The notes under the pieces were generated by a model. The model ran no database searches. It saw nothing but the letters and a program-made list of their open reading frames with translations, and was not told the DNA's origin. A stretch of 64,000 bases of DNA from an uncultured Luminiphilus sp. (GTDB lineage Bacteria; Pseudomonadota; Gammaproteobacteria; Pseudomonadales; Halieaceae). This document shows, in pieces, positions 48,943 to 58,480 of this stretch (its first letter is position 1; every line of letters begins with the position of its first letter). The stretch spans positions 1 through 64,000 of the forward strand of contig CALSVI010000013.1 of assembly GCA_943840615.1 (NCBI GenBank). Direction: 5' to 3'. The translations under genes were made by a program, and so were the position numbers.

Positions 48943-49702
48943 CCAGAAAATCAGATTGCGCCGTTAGCGCTGCGCGGCTTTCCCGTCGCCCCCTAAAAGC
49001 GAAGGGCGTCGCTGCCAGCAGCGCCTGAAGCAACCCATTATCCAGCCGACTGTCGAAACGGACTTCGCCTTCGTCTGCCAAAGTCGCGTCCATCATTTGT
49101 CGTCTTGAGGGTTTGTGCTGACGGGGCTGCTCGTACAGTGCGCTTTTTAGCTGCCAAAGATGTTCTGGCCCGGGCCCGACCTCAAGGTAAAACCCGCCCG
49201 GCCGCAACACCCGGCTAATTTCTGCATCATTGGAAGGAGAAAAAACGCACAGCGCCATATCAATCGACGAGGTGATGACGGGCAGGTCCCGCGAGCTTGC
49301 TACGGCATAGTGCTGATGCGGATAGGTTTTGGCGGCCAACTTGACTGCGGGCTTCGCCACATCGACGCCATAGCACGTCAGGTGCGGCAATCGGCTCGAG
49401 AGCACCCCTCCGTAAAACCCCTCACCGCAGCCAATATCCAATAGCGTCCTGATCCCAGGTCTCGCAGACACCACATCGCCGAGCGCCTCTGCCAGAGGCT
49501 GATAAAGCCGTGCATCGTGAACCGCTCGCCGACCCAGTACCATCTCAAGGCTGTCTCCCGGGCGCTTACTCCGCTTTTTTTGCACAGGGAGCAGGTTAAC
49601 GTAGCCCTCTTTCGCGCGATCAAAGCTGTGGTTTGCGGCGCACAGCAAGCCATCATCGCTCGCCTCAAGCGCCTGTCCGCAACTCGGACACCTCCACACC
49701 AT
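48887..49702 (-). CDS. rlmA: 23S rRNA (guanine-N1)-methyltransferase RlmA
   Basis: Methylates G745 of 23S rRNA. A zinc finger near the start (CPSCGQAL ... CAANHSF) is followed by NLLPVQKKRSKRPGDSLEM and the SAM motif TLLDIGCGEGFYGG near residue 90. The 271 residues match the family. It is convergent with dbpA, so two 23S rRNA maturation genes overlap at their 3' ends. Confidence 0.93.
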   Translation of the reverse strand: MVWRCPSCGQALEASDDGLLCAANHSFDRAKEGYVNLLPVQKKRSKRPGDSLEMVLGRRAVHDARLYQPLAEALGDVVSARPGIRTLLDIGCGEGFYGGVLSSRLPHLTCYGVDVAKPAVKLAAKTYPHQHYAVASSRDLPVITSSIDMALCVFSPSNDAEISRVLRPGGFYLEVGPGPEHLWQLKSALYEQPRQHKPSRRQMMDATLADEGEVRFDSRLDNGLLQALLAATPFAFRGRRESRAALTAQSDFLVTFAFSWRLFVLGEKGAR

Positions 49703-49824
49703 GATGTCGCCCCCGTCTGGTCAGCAAACCCGCTTCATCATGCTCTAAGATACCGCATGCAATAAGGCGCTCGACGATCTCTGTCGAGAGCCCACGTCGC
49801 CGTTATCATCAGGAACCGTCAAGT

Positions 49825-50397
49825 ATCGACACCACCGTCAACATTACGCGGCGCTGGATCAACTCTTTTGTCGTTGACCTCAACCTGTGTCCGTTTGCCC
49901 GTCGAGAAGTGATGCGCAATAGCCTGCGTTTTACCGTCTTCGAGGACTCGGAACCCGAGAACATCCTTCACGCCCTGAGCGAGGAGATTACCCTCCTCCA
50001 CAACAGCCAAGATATCGAAACGAGCTTTCTCATTTTGCCCGCCGGCATGCCCGATTTTCGCGACTTTAATGATTTTCTCTACACCGCCCAGAGTCTGACC
50101 GAAGCGTTGGGCTGGGAAGGCAGCTACCAGCTGGTGGGCTTTCACCCGCAGTATCAATTTTCCGACACCGAACCCGACGATGCAGAGAACTACACCAACC
50201 GCTCACCGTTTCCCATGCTGCATATCTTGCGGGAATCCAGCGTCAGCGACGCCGTCGCGACAACGCAGGACGCCGCGTTAATCCCCGAGCGAAATAGTCA
50301 CTACGCTGGGTGCTTGAGGCACCACCGCTCTCAAAGCGCGATGGCGGAGCTGCTTTACCGATCCGCCGGCAACCTAACATCGGTGGCCACCGGATGA
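49825..50397 (+). CDS. DUF1415 family protein, start uncertain
   Basis: About 190 residues of a conserved protein of unknown function. The family N-terminus VVDLNLCPFARREV is read upstream of the first ATG (49909), back to at least 49825, but no ATG, GTG or TTG is in frame there, so an upstream indel or a rare ATT/ATC start must be assumed. SFLILPAGMPDFRDFNDFL, LVGFHPQYQFSD and NYTNRSPFPMLHILRE are the other conserved blocks. After IPERN the C-terminus does not look like the family and may be frameshifted too. Confidence 0.75.
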   Translation: MDTTVNITRRWINSFVVDLNLCPFARREVMRNSLRFTVFEDSEPENILHALSEEITLLHNSQDIETSFLILPAGMPDFRDFNDFLYTAQSLTEALGWEGSYQLVGFHPQYQFSDTEPDDAENYTNRSPFPMLHILRESSVSDAVATTQDAALIPERNSHYAGCLRHHRSQSAMAELLYRSAGNLTSVATG

Positions 50398-50401
50398 GAC
50401 A

Positions 50402-50794
50402 TCAAAGCAGATGCGATACCATCATCCCGTAACCCACCACGCCCACAATCCACACCAGACTGCGCACGTACTTGACGCCTGCGATGTAGATAGGCACGTA
50501 CGCCACTCTCGCCCAAAAAGCGATCTGAGCGCCCAGCAGCACCTCGGCGTCCATGCCCGCCAAATGCGCTAACACGGCAAGCGGGGCAAAAAACACCAGT
50601 GCTTCGATGGAGTTTTTCGCGGCACGGTCCGCCCGCCCACCCATGGGCGTCTCCGCCTTAAGATTATCGCGATTACCCAGCCCGATCTCGCGGCCCTCTT
50701 TCGTCCACTCCTGGTTACGGATCGCCGCACCGAGGACCACTGTTACAAACGTCAGCAACGTGAAATACAGCGTGATTTCGAGTAATGGAGTCAT
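50402..50794 (-). CDS. MAPEG family membrane protein
   Basis: About 130 residues with four hydrophobic segments and the family features RNQEWTKEGREIGLGNRDN near residue 26 and NSIEALVFFAPLAVLAH. MAPEG proteins include glutathione-dependent transferases and peroxidases, but bacterial members are mostly uncharacterised. The ATG at 50794 is chosen because AAGGGA lies 6 bases upstream. It is convergent with the DUF1415 gene. Confidence 0.85.
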   Translation of the reverse strand: MTPLLEITLYFTLLTFVTVVLGAAIRNQEWTKEGREIGLGNRDNLKAETPMGGRADRAAKNSIEALVFFAPLAVLAHLAGMDAEVLLGAQIAFWARVAYVPIYIAGVKYVRSLVWIVGVVGYGMMVSHLL

Positions 50795-51031
50795 CAACAT
50801 TCCCTTTTGTTGTGAACGCAAGAAGTTGCGCAGGTCCGGGGCACTATACCCGCACGCGCTCAGCTTCGCTCACACGACATCCGCTGTTAACACTGTGCGG
50901 GGCTGGAATTGGCTGCCCGCACCGACTACTGTAAAGCTTACCGCGCAGCGAGCAGCCCAATAAGGCCGTTTCGCGGCCACGTACACGTTGACCCAGACCT
51001 CGAGCACCATCAGCCCAAAGGAACCGATCGC

Positions 51032-52684
51032 ATGCAGCACTCCACCCTCACCGAGCAGGCACGCCACTGGGCGGCGTCGCAACCCGAGCAGGTATGGATG
51101 CGTGATCTGGCTGAATCAGGCGCTACAGAGTACACCTGGGGTGCTGCGGTGGCCGAGATCGACCGCGTTGCTGCCTGGCTCGAAGCAGAGTTTGGGCACG
51201 GTGAGCGGATGGCACTGCTCTCCCGAAATCGAGCCCACTGGATCATGGCCGACATGGGGATCATTCACTCGGGTAACGTCACGGTGCCGCTTTTTACCAC
51301 TCACGCTCAGGCAACCGCCGAATACATCCTTAGCTTTACTGATACCAAGGTACTTTTTCTCGGCGAGACCGAAAACTGGCACAGCGTTAAAGAGGTCCTC
51401 CCGAGGGCTGCGTGCTGATTACGCTACCGGGGGTCGATTGCGACCTGCCTCATACAAAATGGGAGGATCTCGTCGCAGCCGCCTCCACGGAGGCGCCCTC
51501 CTATGAACCCGGCTCCCGATGACGTCGTCTCTCTGGTATTCACCTCGGGCACAACCGGCGTGCCGAAGGGGGTCATACAGACCCACGCCACCAATCTGAT
51601 TCCCATGCGTCGGTGCCAATACCTTTTCACGCAACGTGAACAGCCCAGGTGGTTCAGCTACCTGCCGCTCCCCCATATCGCTGAGCGCCAGATCGTTGAA
51701 TTCTCATCGATCAATACGGGGGGCGAGATCTGGTTTAACGAATCGCTCGAGACGCTGGCGCGGGATCTTCCCCAATGCCGACCGAACATCTTTTTCGGCC
51801 CACCCCGGGTCTGGGAGCAACTCCGGCAATCGATTACGGCCAAGTTTGGGGGCGCAGAGGCATTGGCAACAGCGCTCGCAAGCGACCGAGCCGGGGTACA
51901 GGCTCTGGTAAGGGGTGCGCTGGGAATGGATGAAGTTGAATATTGTCTGACCGCCGCCGCCCCCACTCCACCCTCTTTGATTGAGTGGTGGGATGAAGTA
52001 GGCGTAAAGCTCTGTGAGGGTTTCGGACAGACCGAAGCAATGGGGCTCATTATTACCGACCCAGAAGACCGCCGCATCGGTTCCATCGGCAGACCCGCCG
52101 GTGAAGTCGAAGTCAAAATTGGGGACAACGACGAACTCTTGATCAAGGCAGAAGGCTGCACGCCCGGATACTACAACCGCCCCGAGAAGACCGCGGAGCT
52201 CTGGCAGGATGGTTGGCTGCACACGGGCGACAAAGTGCGCATCGATGACGATGGCTTTATTTTCATTACCGGGCGGGTCAAAGATTATTTCAAGACCATT
52301 CAAGGCAAGTTCGTGGCCCCACCGCCAATCGAGGGTCTCTTCGCCGACAACCCGCATTCTGAACAACAGTGCCTGTTAGGCCGGGGTTACTCAAAGACGG
52401 TAATGGTCACGGTGCTTAACGAACCCGCACGCGCCCTGCCCAAAGAGGAGGTAGAGGCCGCTGCTTTAGCGACGGTCGACTCAATCAACGGCGAAATTGA
52501 AAAACACGCGCGCATTGGCGCGGTGATTTTCAGCCGCGAACCCTGGACCATCGAAAACGAGATTCTGACCCCGACCATGAAGATCCGCCGCGAGCAGATT
52601 GAAAATAAATTTGGCGAATCCGCAGAGCGTATTGCCCGGGAAGGCGCAGAGACGGGAACAATTCAGCTTCACTGGCTTGACTAA
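51032..52684 (+). CDS. Long-chain acyl-CoA synthetase-like AMP-binding enzyme, two frameshifts
   Basis: Activates a carboxylic acid to its CoA thioester via an adenylate. The N-terminal part (TEYTWGAAVAEIDRVAAWL, HWIMADMGIIHSGNVTVPLF) ends in a premature stop near 51418. A middle piece reads EGCVLITLPGVDCDLP and WEDLVAAASTEAPSYEP in the next frame. From 51503 the third frame carries the AMP loop VFTSGTTGVPKGV, GFGQTEAMGL and TGDKVRIDDDGFIFITGRVKD. Losing one base near 51402 and gaining one C near 51509 explain both breaks. AAAGGAA precedes the ATG at 51032. The substrate is not determinable, though a fatty acid is likely from similarity to FadD15-like enzymes. Confidence 0.85.
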
Positions 52685-52733
52685 AGAGCGTCCCGACAAA
52701 ATGCGCTAGGCGCGAATCCGTCGCGGTCTGCGG

Positions 52734-53090
52734 TCAGGGCATTTCCGATTCGTATTCCTCGACAACGTAGCTACGAATGAGATCGCGGTCGAAAAGACGC
52801 GCCTCGTCGGCGATGATTTCCGCTTGCGCTGCCTCAGACCCAATCAACGCCATCGCAGCGTCCATACGGGCCTGATCGGGGAACCAGATCTCCATCAGCA
52901 CATCAAAAGGCAGCTCTTCTGGAGCGTGATGAGCCGAATCAGCAACATTGAGGTAACGCCGCTGGTACTTCACCGCGTACCCCGCAAGATACTTCTCACC
53001 GATTTTTTTATGGTGAGTCTCGTAATGCTCAATAAATGCCTCGCGCGACATCCCGGGTCTTTTAGTCAGCAACGTAACCAGCTTGATCAT
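52734..53090 (-). CDS. EthD domain protein
   Basis: A 118-residue dimeric alpha+beta barrel protein of the EthD family. MIKLVTLLTKRPGMSREAFIEHYETHH is the characteristic start (first 27 residues), with DVLMEIWFPDQARMDAAM and a Glu-rich end. GAGGACACC precedes the ATG at 53090, so the longer frame is not used. Members assist degradation or cyclase reactions on diverse substrates; the target is unknown here. Confidence 0.85.
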   Translation of the reverse strand: MIKLVTLLTKRPGMSREAFIEHYETHHKKIGEKYLAGYAVKYQRRYLNVADSAHHAPEELPFDVLMEIWFPDQARMDAAMALIGSEAAQAEIIADEARLFDRDLIRSYVVEEYESEMP

Positions 53091-53143
53091 GGTGTCCTCT
53101 TCTACAGCGTTCTTAACTGCCCCAGCCAACGAGCGCTGAATAG

Positions 53144-54823
53144 TTAAAGAATTGAGGTGCTCAGCGTCACATCCGCGAACTGCCACAGCGTGTCAAATCG
53201 GCCGAGTGCTTTTTTCGCTCCCGCCTCGTCACCCTGAGCGCGCATCGCCTCGGCCAAGCCAAAGGTAGACCAACCGTTCATCGGGTACTGCTTCAGGTCA
53301 GCCTCGAACACCGCCTGCGCCTCTTCAGCCCGACCATCGGCCAGCAGCGCGGCGCCGAGCGACTGCCGCGTCGGGTAGTACCAAAAGGGTGGCTCCGTGT
53401 AGGGCAACGCGTCCTGCAGCGCCACCGCCTCGGCAAAGTGCTCGACCGCCTCCCCAGCGTTGGCCTGTCGATACGCCCACTCTCCCCGTAACAAGGCCTT
53501 CGCGATCCCCAGCAGATCTTTGGCCGGGTACACATTACCCATGAAGATCTCGTCTACGTCTGGCTCAAGGGCCTCGATAGCCTCCAGCTCAACCATCGCC
53601 AACTCGGGCCGCCCAGTCGCTGCATAGGCCACGCCCCGTCCGTAGTGCCATATCGCTCGAGCAAAGGCAAAAGGCGCATGCGGTTCGGGCTCAGCGAGAA
53701 TCGCTTCCCAGCGAGCAAACCGCACCAGTGACAGCATGGGTACCGTGCGGAAAAACTGGATCGTCGGGAACTGCTCCACCTGCTCAATACGCACGTTCGC
53801 CACGACCCGTCGTGCACTCTCCAGCGACAGCTCGCTCTGGCCCTGCATGGTCGCCGATGCCCACAAAAAATGAATGTTGTGCGGGTAATACAATGCCGGA
53901 TAAAAACCCTGTGCGTTGCACTGCGCAATGTAGGCCTCATCTACTTCAGCGGCGCGGATGTTGGCCAGGGCTGAGTCCTGATAACGCCCAACCCGAAAGT
54001 AGATATGGCTGGGCATATGCACCAGATGGCCAGATCCGGGCACCAGACCAGAAAGTCGGTCTGCTGCCGACTCGGCCTTCTGTACATTTGAGGAGGCCTC
54101 CAGGGCGTGGATGTAGAGGTGCAGGGCAAGGGGATGGTCGGGGTCCGCCGCCATCACGCGCTCAAGGCTGGCAATCACCGCCTGGGTATCCGGCTTCGCT
54201 TCACCGCTCGGGCCCCAATAGTCCCAGGGCATCGTGTTCATCAGTGCTTCTGCATAGATTGAGGCGACCGTGGTGTCCTCGGGATACTGCTTGGCCATCG
54301 CTCCCAGCGCATCGGCCCAGGCGCGATCAAGCGGTTCCCGCGGCGACTCAGCATCGCCGTCGTAACGCTGATCAAGCGCCCGAATCCAATCCTGTTCTTT
54401 TTCTGTCAGGCCCGCCAACAAGCCGAGCGCTTTATCAATTGCCGCCCGGGCGCCGACCCGCTCATCAGCAGACATGATGGCCCTGCCATTACTGGTCACG
54501 TTAATGTTGGGGCCGGTCGCAAGCGCCTCGCCCCAAAAACACATCGCACAAGTAGGATCGAGTGTCTGTGCCGCACGAAAGCTGCGAATGGACTCGGCAT
54601 GGTTAAAGCCGAAAGCCAGCACCATCCCCTGATCAAAATAGCGCTGAGCGTCAGGGTCGACCGTGGTCACCGGCATATGGAAAGTCCCCAAGCCCTTCGA
54701 ATAAACGGCGCGCCCGCACGTTGCGCGAGATCGCTCACCAGCGAGTCTGGCGCATCAGTCGCTGGGTCTCCGCCGCAACCGATTACAACCAAGGTAAATA
54801 AGGCACAACGCTTTTTTAGACAT
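53144..54823 (-). CDS. TPR-repeat lipoprotein, frameshifted near the N-terminus
   Basis: About 555 residues when joined. The long frame from 54691 begins within a conserved core: AQRYFDQGMVLAFGFNHAES, SFRAAQTLDPTCAMCFWGEA, then TPR-like helical pairs through the C-terminus. Upstream, MSKKALCLI from the ATG at 54823 shifts near 54797 to FTLVVIGCGGD, a lipoprotein signal with Cys after VIG, then shifts again in the CCCC run at 54686-54689. It is likely an outer- or inner-membrane lipoprotein facing the periplasm. It lies 59 bp downstream of the MauG-like gene on the same strand, suggesting a shared role, unknown in detail. Confidence 0.75.
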
Positions 54824-54882
54824 TGACAGCATGACTGACCCTCAGCCCTGAAAACGAAGCCAACACCCTATCATGTCGGGGG

Positions 54883-56223
54883 TTACTGGCCACCCGCGGA
54901 GCGCTCGCCGATCACCACGCTACGTGCGTCTGAAACCAGCGCATCAACGTGGTCAGAGGTGAGCGTTCGAAGAAAAGCGACGAGAGCAGATTGCTCTTGC
55001 TGCGAGAGTCTGAGGTGACTGGTTCGCGGATCCTGCATCGGATCCCCTCCGCCGCCATCGGCATAAAACTTCACCACAGATTCTAGTGTCGCTAACGACC
55101 CGTCGTGCATATACGGCGCCGTCAGTGCAACATTGCGAAGGCTCGGGGTGCGGTAGCGCCAGCGGTCTGCCGGATTACCGGTCACCTCGAATCGCCCCTC
55201 ATCGGTGAAGGTTTCCGTTTCAGCGTCGACCGTAGGCACGACGTAGACACCGGGAGCCAGCTGCACTTTTGGCGGCCGCAAGGCCCGCCCGTAACGCCTG
55301 AAACCGGTGCCCGTGTTGTGAAACTGGCTGTCAGTAAACAACGCGTCCGCCTCGTTAAGGCGGTGACAACTCGCACAGCCTTTTCCTGAAATACCGCGAA
55401 GCCCGCTTTCAGCCAGCGGAGGATAGGGCGCGCCGCTTTCCTTCGCACCCCCGGCTGCCATCTGATCGCCGAAGTACCAACGATCAAAGGGTGAATCAGC
55501 CGACAGCAGTGCGCGTTGATAAGCCGCCAACGCGCGCCCAACGGACTCTTCGGTCAACCCAGCCGGGTATAACGCGTTGAACTGTGCGCGGTAATCGGCG
55601 TTGGAGGCGAGCTTTTTGAGCACCGCCTCGCGGCTCGGATTGGCCATTTCATTCACCGCCAGTAGAGGCGACCAAATTTGATCCTCCAAAGAGGTCTCTC
55701 GCCCGTCTAGAAACAGCACGCCTGTGTACGCCACGTTGTAGAGCGAGGGCACATTGCGTCGAACGCCTTTCCCGAGATGTCCCACGGGCGTTGCCAACTC
55801 ATTTTGAGTAAAGCCCTGCTCAGGAATGTGACACATTGCACAAGAGAGCGTCTCGTTCACAGAAAGCCGGCGGTCAAAGAAGAGCTGCCGACCCAGATTG
55901 ATCTCACCCGCCTGTAACGGTGAGGCCAACTGGGGCAGCCCCAGCGGCGGCGTCTCGCTGAGGCGATGAAGCGACTGCCGTTGCCCGAGGGATACAATGA
56001 CCCCCTTAGAGTCAGTGACGTACGCTTGCGACTCGTAGCCAACTCGGGAATCGGCCAGGCCAACGCGATGGTCTGATGGCAGCGCTTGCGCGGTTTCTGC
56101 CCCAGACACCTCTGCTGCGACCAAGCACACCCATAACGCGGCAAATAAACAGGGCATCACAAGCGGATAGCGGACCTGTTTAAAACAATTCGCAGAAATG
56201 AAATTCAGTGGTAGCATCGCCAA
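54883..56223 (-). CDS. Di-haem cytochrome c peroxidase / MauG-like protein
   Basis: A periplasmic di-haem protein. After an N-terminal hydrophobic signal (PCLFAALWVCLVAA) come LGRQLFFDRRLSVNETLSCA, the first haem site CAMCH, RRNVPSLYNVAYTGVLFLDG, the second haem site CASCH near residue 280, and YRTPSLRNVALTAPYMHDG. Peroxidases of this fold reduce H2O2; MauG relatives modify partner enzymes. It is divergent from mtoX, where MauG genes are known neighbours, so maturation of the oxidase or removal of its H2O2 are plausible roles. The ATG at 56157 (just before the signal) would leave room for two promoters; the open frame begins at 56223. Confidence 0.88.
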   Translation of the reverse strand: MAMLPLNFISANCFKQVRYPLVMPCLFAALWVCLVAAEVSGAETAQALPSDHRVGLADSRVGYESQAYVTDSKGVIVSLGQRQSLHRLSETPPLGLPQLASPLQAGEINLGRQLFFDRRLSVNETLSCAMCHIPEQGFTQNELATPVGHLGKGVRRNVPSLYNVAYTGVLFLDGRETSLEDQIWSPLLAVNEMANPSREAVLKKLASNADYRAQFNALYPAGLTEESVGRALAAYQRALLSADSPFDRWYFGDQMAAGGAKESGAPYPPLAESGLRGISGKGCASCHRLNEADALFTDSQFHNTGTGFRRYGRALRPPKVQLAPGVYVVPTVDAETETFTDEGRFEVTGNPADRWRYRTPSLRNVALTAPYMHDGSLATLESVVKFYADGGGGDPMQDPRTSHLRLSQQEQSALVAFLRTLTSDHVDALVSDARSVVIGERSAGGQ

Positions 56224-56251
56224 ATTGTGGCAGAAAACTTAGGGGAAAATA

Positions 56252-57607
56252 ATGATTTTGCGAGCATTTTTCTCAGCGGCAATTGCGCTGGCATTAATCG
56301 TGCAACCGACTGCAGCGGACGAAACCTGCATGTCGCCATATATGGCCAAAATTGTGGGCCAGGAAGACTATGTCTACATCTGGACGCTAGGTCTCGAAGG
56401 CGTCGGTGACGGCGAGGACAAGCTCGTTACCGTAGACGTGAATCCTGACTCGGAGACCTACGGCACCGTTATTCACTCCATTTCAATGGGAGGCAGGCAC
56501 GAGGCGCATCATTCGGGCCTGACTGACGATCGACGCTACCTGTGGGCATCGGGCTTGGATACCAGCAAAATCTTTATCTTCGATGTTCACTCCGATCCTG
56601 CGGCCCCCACGCTCCACCGCACTATCGACGATTTTGTTGAGAAAACCGGTGGCGTCGTTGGGCCACACACCAATTATGCGTTACCCGGACGCATGCTAGT
56701 GACCGGCTTATCGAATAACCGCGACCACGGCGGTCGAACCGGCATGGCTGAGTACACCAACAGTGGCGACTTCATCACAAGCGTCTGGATGCCCACAGAC
56801 GACAATCTTCAGGGTGCCGAAAAATCCGGTAGCTTTGCAGACGGTTATGGCTACGACGCGCGAGCGCTGCCGCGCCGCAACGTGCTGGTGACGTCCTCAT
56901 TTACCGGCTGGAACAACTACATGATGAACCTCGGCAAGATGATGGGTGATGCCGAAGCGATGAAGCGATTTGGTAATACGGTCGTCATTTGGGACCTGCA
57001 CACCCGCACGCCTAAAAAGATTCTTGACGTACCCGGGGCGCCACTCGAAATTCGCTGTGCGTGGGGCTCCCGTTCGAATTACTGCTTCACCACCACCGCA
57101 CTGACCTCGAAGGTCTGGCTGATCTACGAGGATGACGCTGGAGAGTGGCAGGCGAAGGCGGTCGCCGACATCGGTGATGCCAGCAAAATTCCACTGCCGG
57201 TGGATATTTCCATCTCGGCCGATGATAACCACCTCTGGATCAACACCTGGAACGACGGCCTGGTCCGTCTGTACGACATCTCCGACCCCTTTGCACCGAC
57301 TCAGGTCATGGAGAAGCAGATTGGCGAACAGGTCAACATGGTGTCGCAGAGCTGGGATGGGGAGCGCGTCTACTTCACGTCGTCTCTGCTGGCCAGCTGG
57401 GACAAGACCACTGCCTCGGAGGGCAACGACCTGCAGTATTTCAAGCTGTACAACTGGGATGGCGAGTCGCTGACTCCCGAGTTCAACCTCGACTTTATCG
57501 AGCTGGGCCTCGGCGCACCTCACCAGATGCGTTTTGGCGCGCACGCCCTGTACGGCGGCACGTCGGCGCAATCGCCGTCCGGCCTTGGCATGCCTCCCGC
57601 GCACTGA
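56252..57607 (+). CDS. mtoX: Methanethiol oxidase, SBP56 family, periplasmic
   Basis: A 451-residue protein of the selenium-binding protein 56 family with a signal peptide (LRAFFSAAIALALIVQPTAA). Bacterial MtoX is a periplasmic copper enzyme oxidising methanethiol to formaldehyde, H2S and H2O2. Family blocks seen: GGRHEAHHSGLTDDRRYLW, GLSNNRDHGGRTGMAEYTN, SFADGYGYDARALPRRNVLV and DISISADDNHLWINTWNDG, containing His residues likely to bind metal. AGGGGA precedes the ATG. MauG divergent and SCO1 8 bp downstream reproduce the context described around mtoX in Hyphomicrobium. The call rests on family and context. Confidence 0.85.
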   Translation: MILRAFFSAAIALALIVQPTAADETCMSPYMAKIVGQEDYVYIWTLGLEGVGDGEDKLVTVDVNPDSETYGTVIHSISMGGRHEAHHSGLTDDRRYLWASGLDTSKIFIFDVHSDPAAPTLHRTIDDFVEKTGGVVGPHTNYALPGRMLVTGLSNNRDHGGRTGMAEYTNSGDFITSVWMPTDDNLQGAEKSGSFADGYGYDARALPRRNVLVTSSFTGWNNYMMNLGKMMGDAEAMKRFGNTVVIWDLHTRTPKKILDVPGAPLEIRCAWGSRSNYCFTTTALTSKVWLIYEDDAGEWQAKAVADIGDASKIPLPVDISISADDNHLWINTWNDGLVRLYDISDPFAPTQVMEKQIGEQVNMVSQSWDGERVYFTSSLLASWDKTTASEGNDLQYFKLYNWDGESLTPEFNLDFIELGLGAPHQMRFGAHALYGGTSAQSPSGLGMPPAH

Positions 57608-57614
57608 CCACCCT

Positions 57615-58328
57615 GTGCGCGGTACCTTATTCCTGCTGATTTGGGCGTGGAGTGCTGCGGCACTCTGCGCTCCACACCAGCACAAACCGCCGGTTGTGCT
57701 GGCACCTGGCTATGCGCCACTCGAGTTCATTGCACCCGAGCCCGGCAGCTACGGCCTCCCCACCATGGGTCTAGCCGCTGACGGCGAGGTGCTAGACAGC
57801 GACGGCAATAAGGTGCGTTTGCATGACTTTATTGGAGATAAGCCCACTGTCTTGAGCTTTATCTTCACGACTTGTGATGACGTCAATGGCTGCCCGCTGG
57901 CCACTTACGTGATGCGCAGCGTGCAGGACGCCCTGCAGGCAGACCCCTCTGACCGCCAACCAAGCCCGCCTGGTGAGCTTCAGCTTCGACCCGCTCTTTG
58001 ACACGCCCGACGTGATCGACGCCTACGGCGCTCAATTTCGAGCAGACGGCTTTGACTGGCAGTTTTTGACCACCGAGGGCGCCGCAACGCTGGATCCCAT
58101 CCTCAGCGCCTATGACCAGTGGGTCATTCGCGACTACGATACGCGAACGGCGAGTACATGGGCACCATGTCGCATATCTTGCGGGTATTTCTCATCGACG
58201 AATCGCGCCGAATCCGGAACATCTACAGCACCTCTTTCCTGCACGCCGATACCGTGGCCAACGACGTCCGCTCCCTGCTGATCGAGGCACAAGCCCACTC
58301 GAACACCACGACCGAGCCGGGTCACTAG
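57615..58328 (+). CDS. SCO1/SenC family copper chaperone, two frameshifts
   Basis: A thioredoxin-fold protein that normally inserts copper into oxidases. A GTG at 57615, 7 bases after the mtoX stop, opens a short signal-like segment (GTLFLLIWAWSAAALCA). Then GDKPTVLSFIFTTCDDVNGCPL gives the cysteine pair in a C-x5-C spacing instead of the usual C-x3-C. An extra base near 57949 and a missing base near 58139 separate SFSFDPLFDTPDVIDAYG and YANGEYMGTMSHILRVFLID, which carries the conserved metal His. Copper delivery to MtoX is inferred from linkage. Confidence 0.75.
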
Positions 58329-58480
58329 CTCAGCGCCGGCCCACTGACCGCTCCCGCTGTTTTCTTGAAAGCGTGTCGATCTAGCGAAACGGGCATTCAT
58401 GCTACCCTGCGCGCGAATTTTTTCGCCGCGGCGACTGAATCTCGGCCAAACCCGGGCCACCTAGGTGAGGAGCAAGCGCA

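Noticed and set aside
52685-52733. Terminator after the acyl-CoA synthetase
   Set aside because: No convincing stem with a T-run was found.
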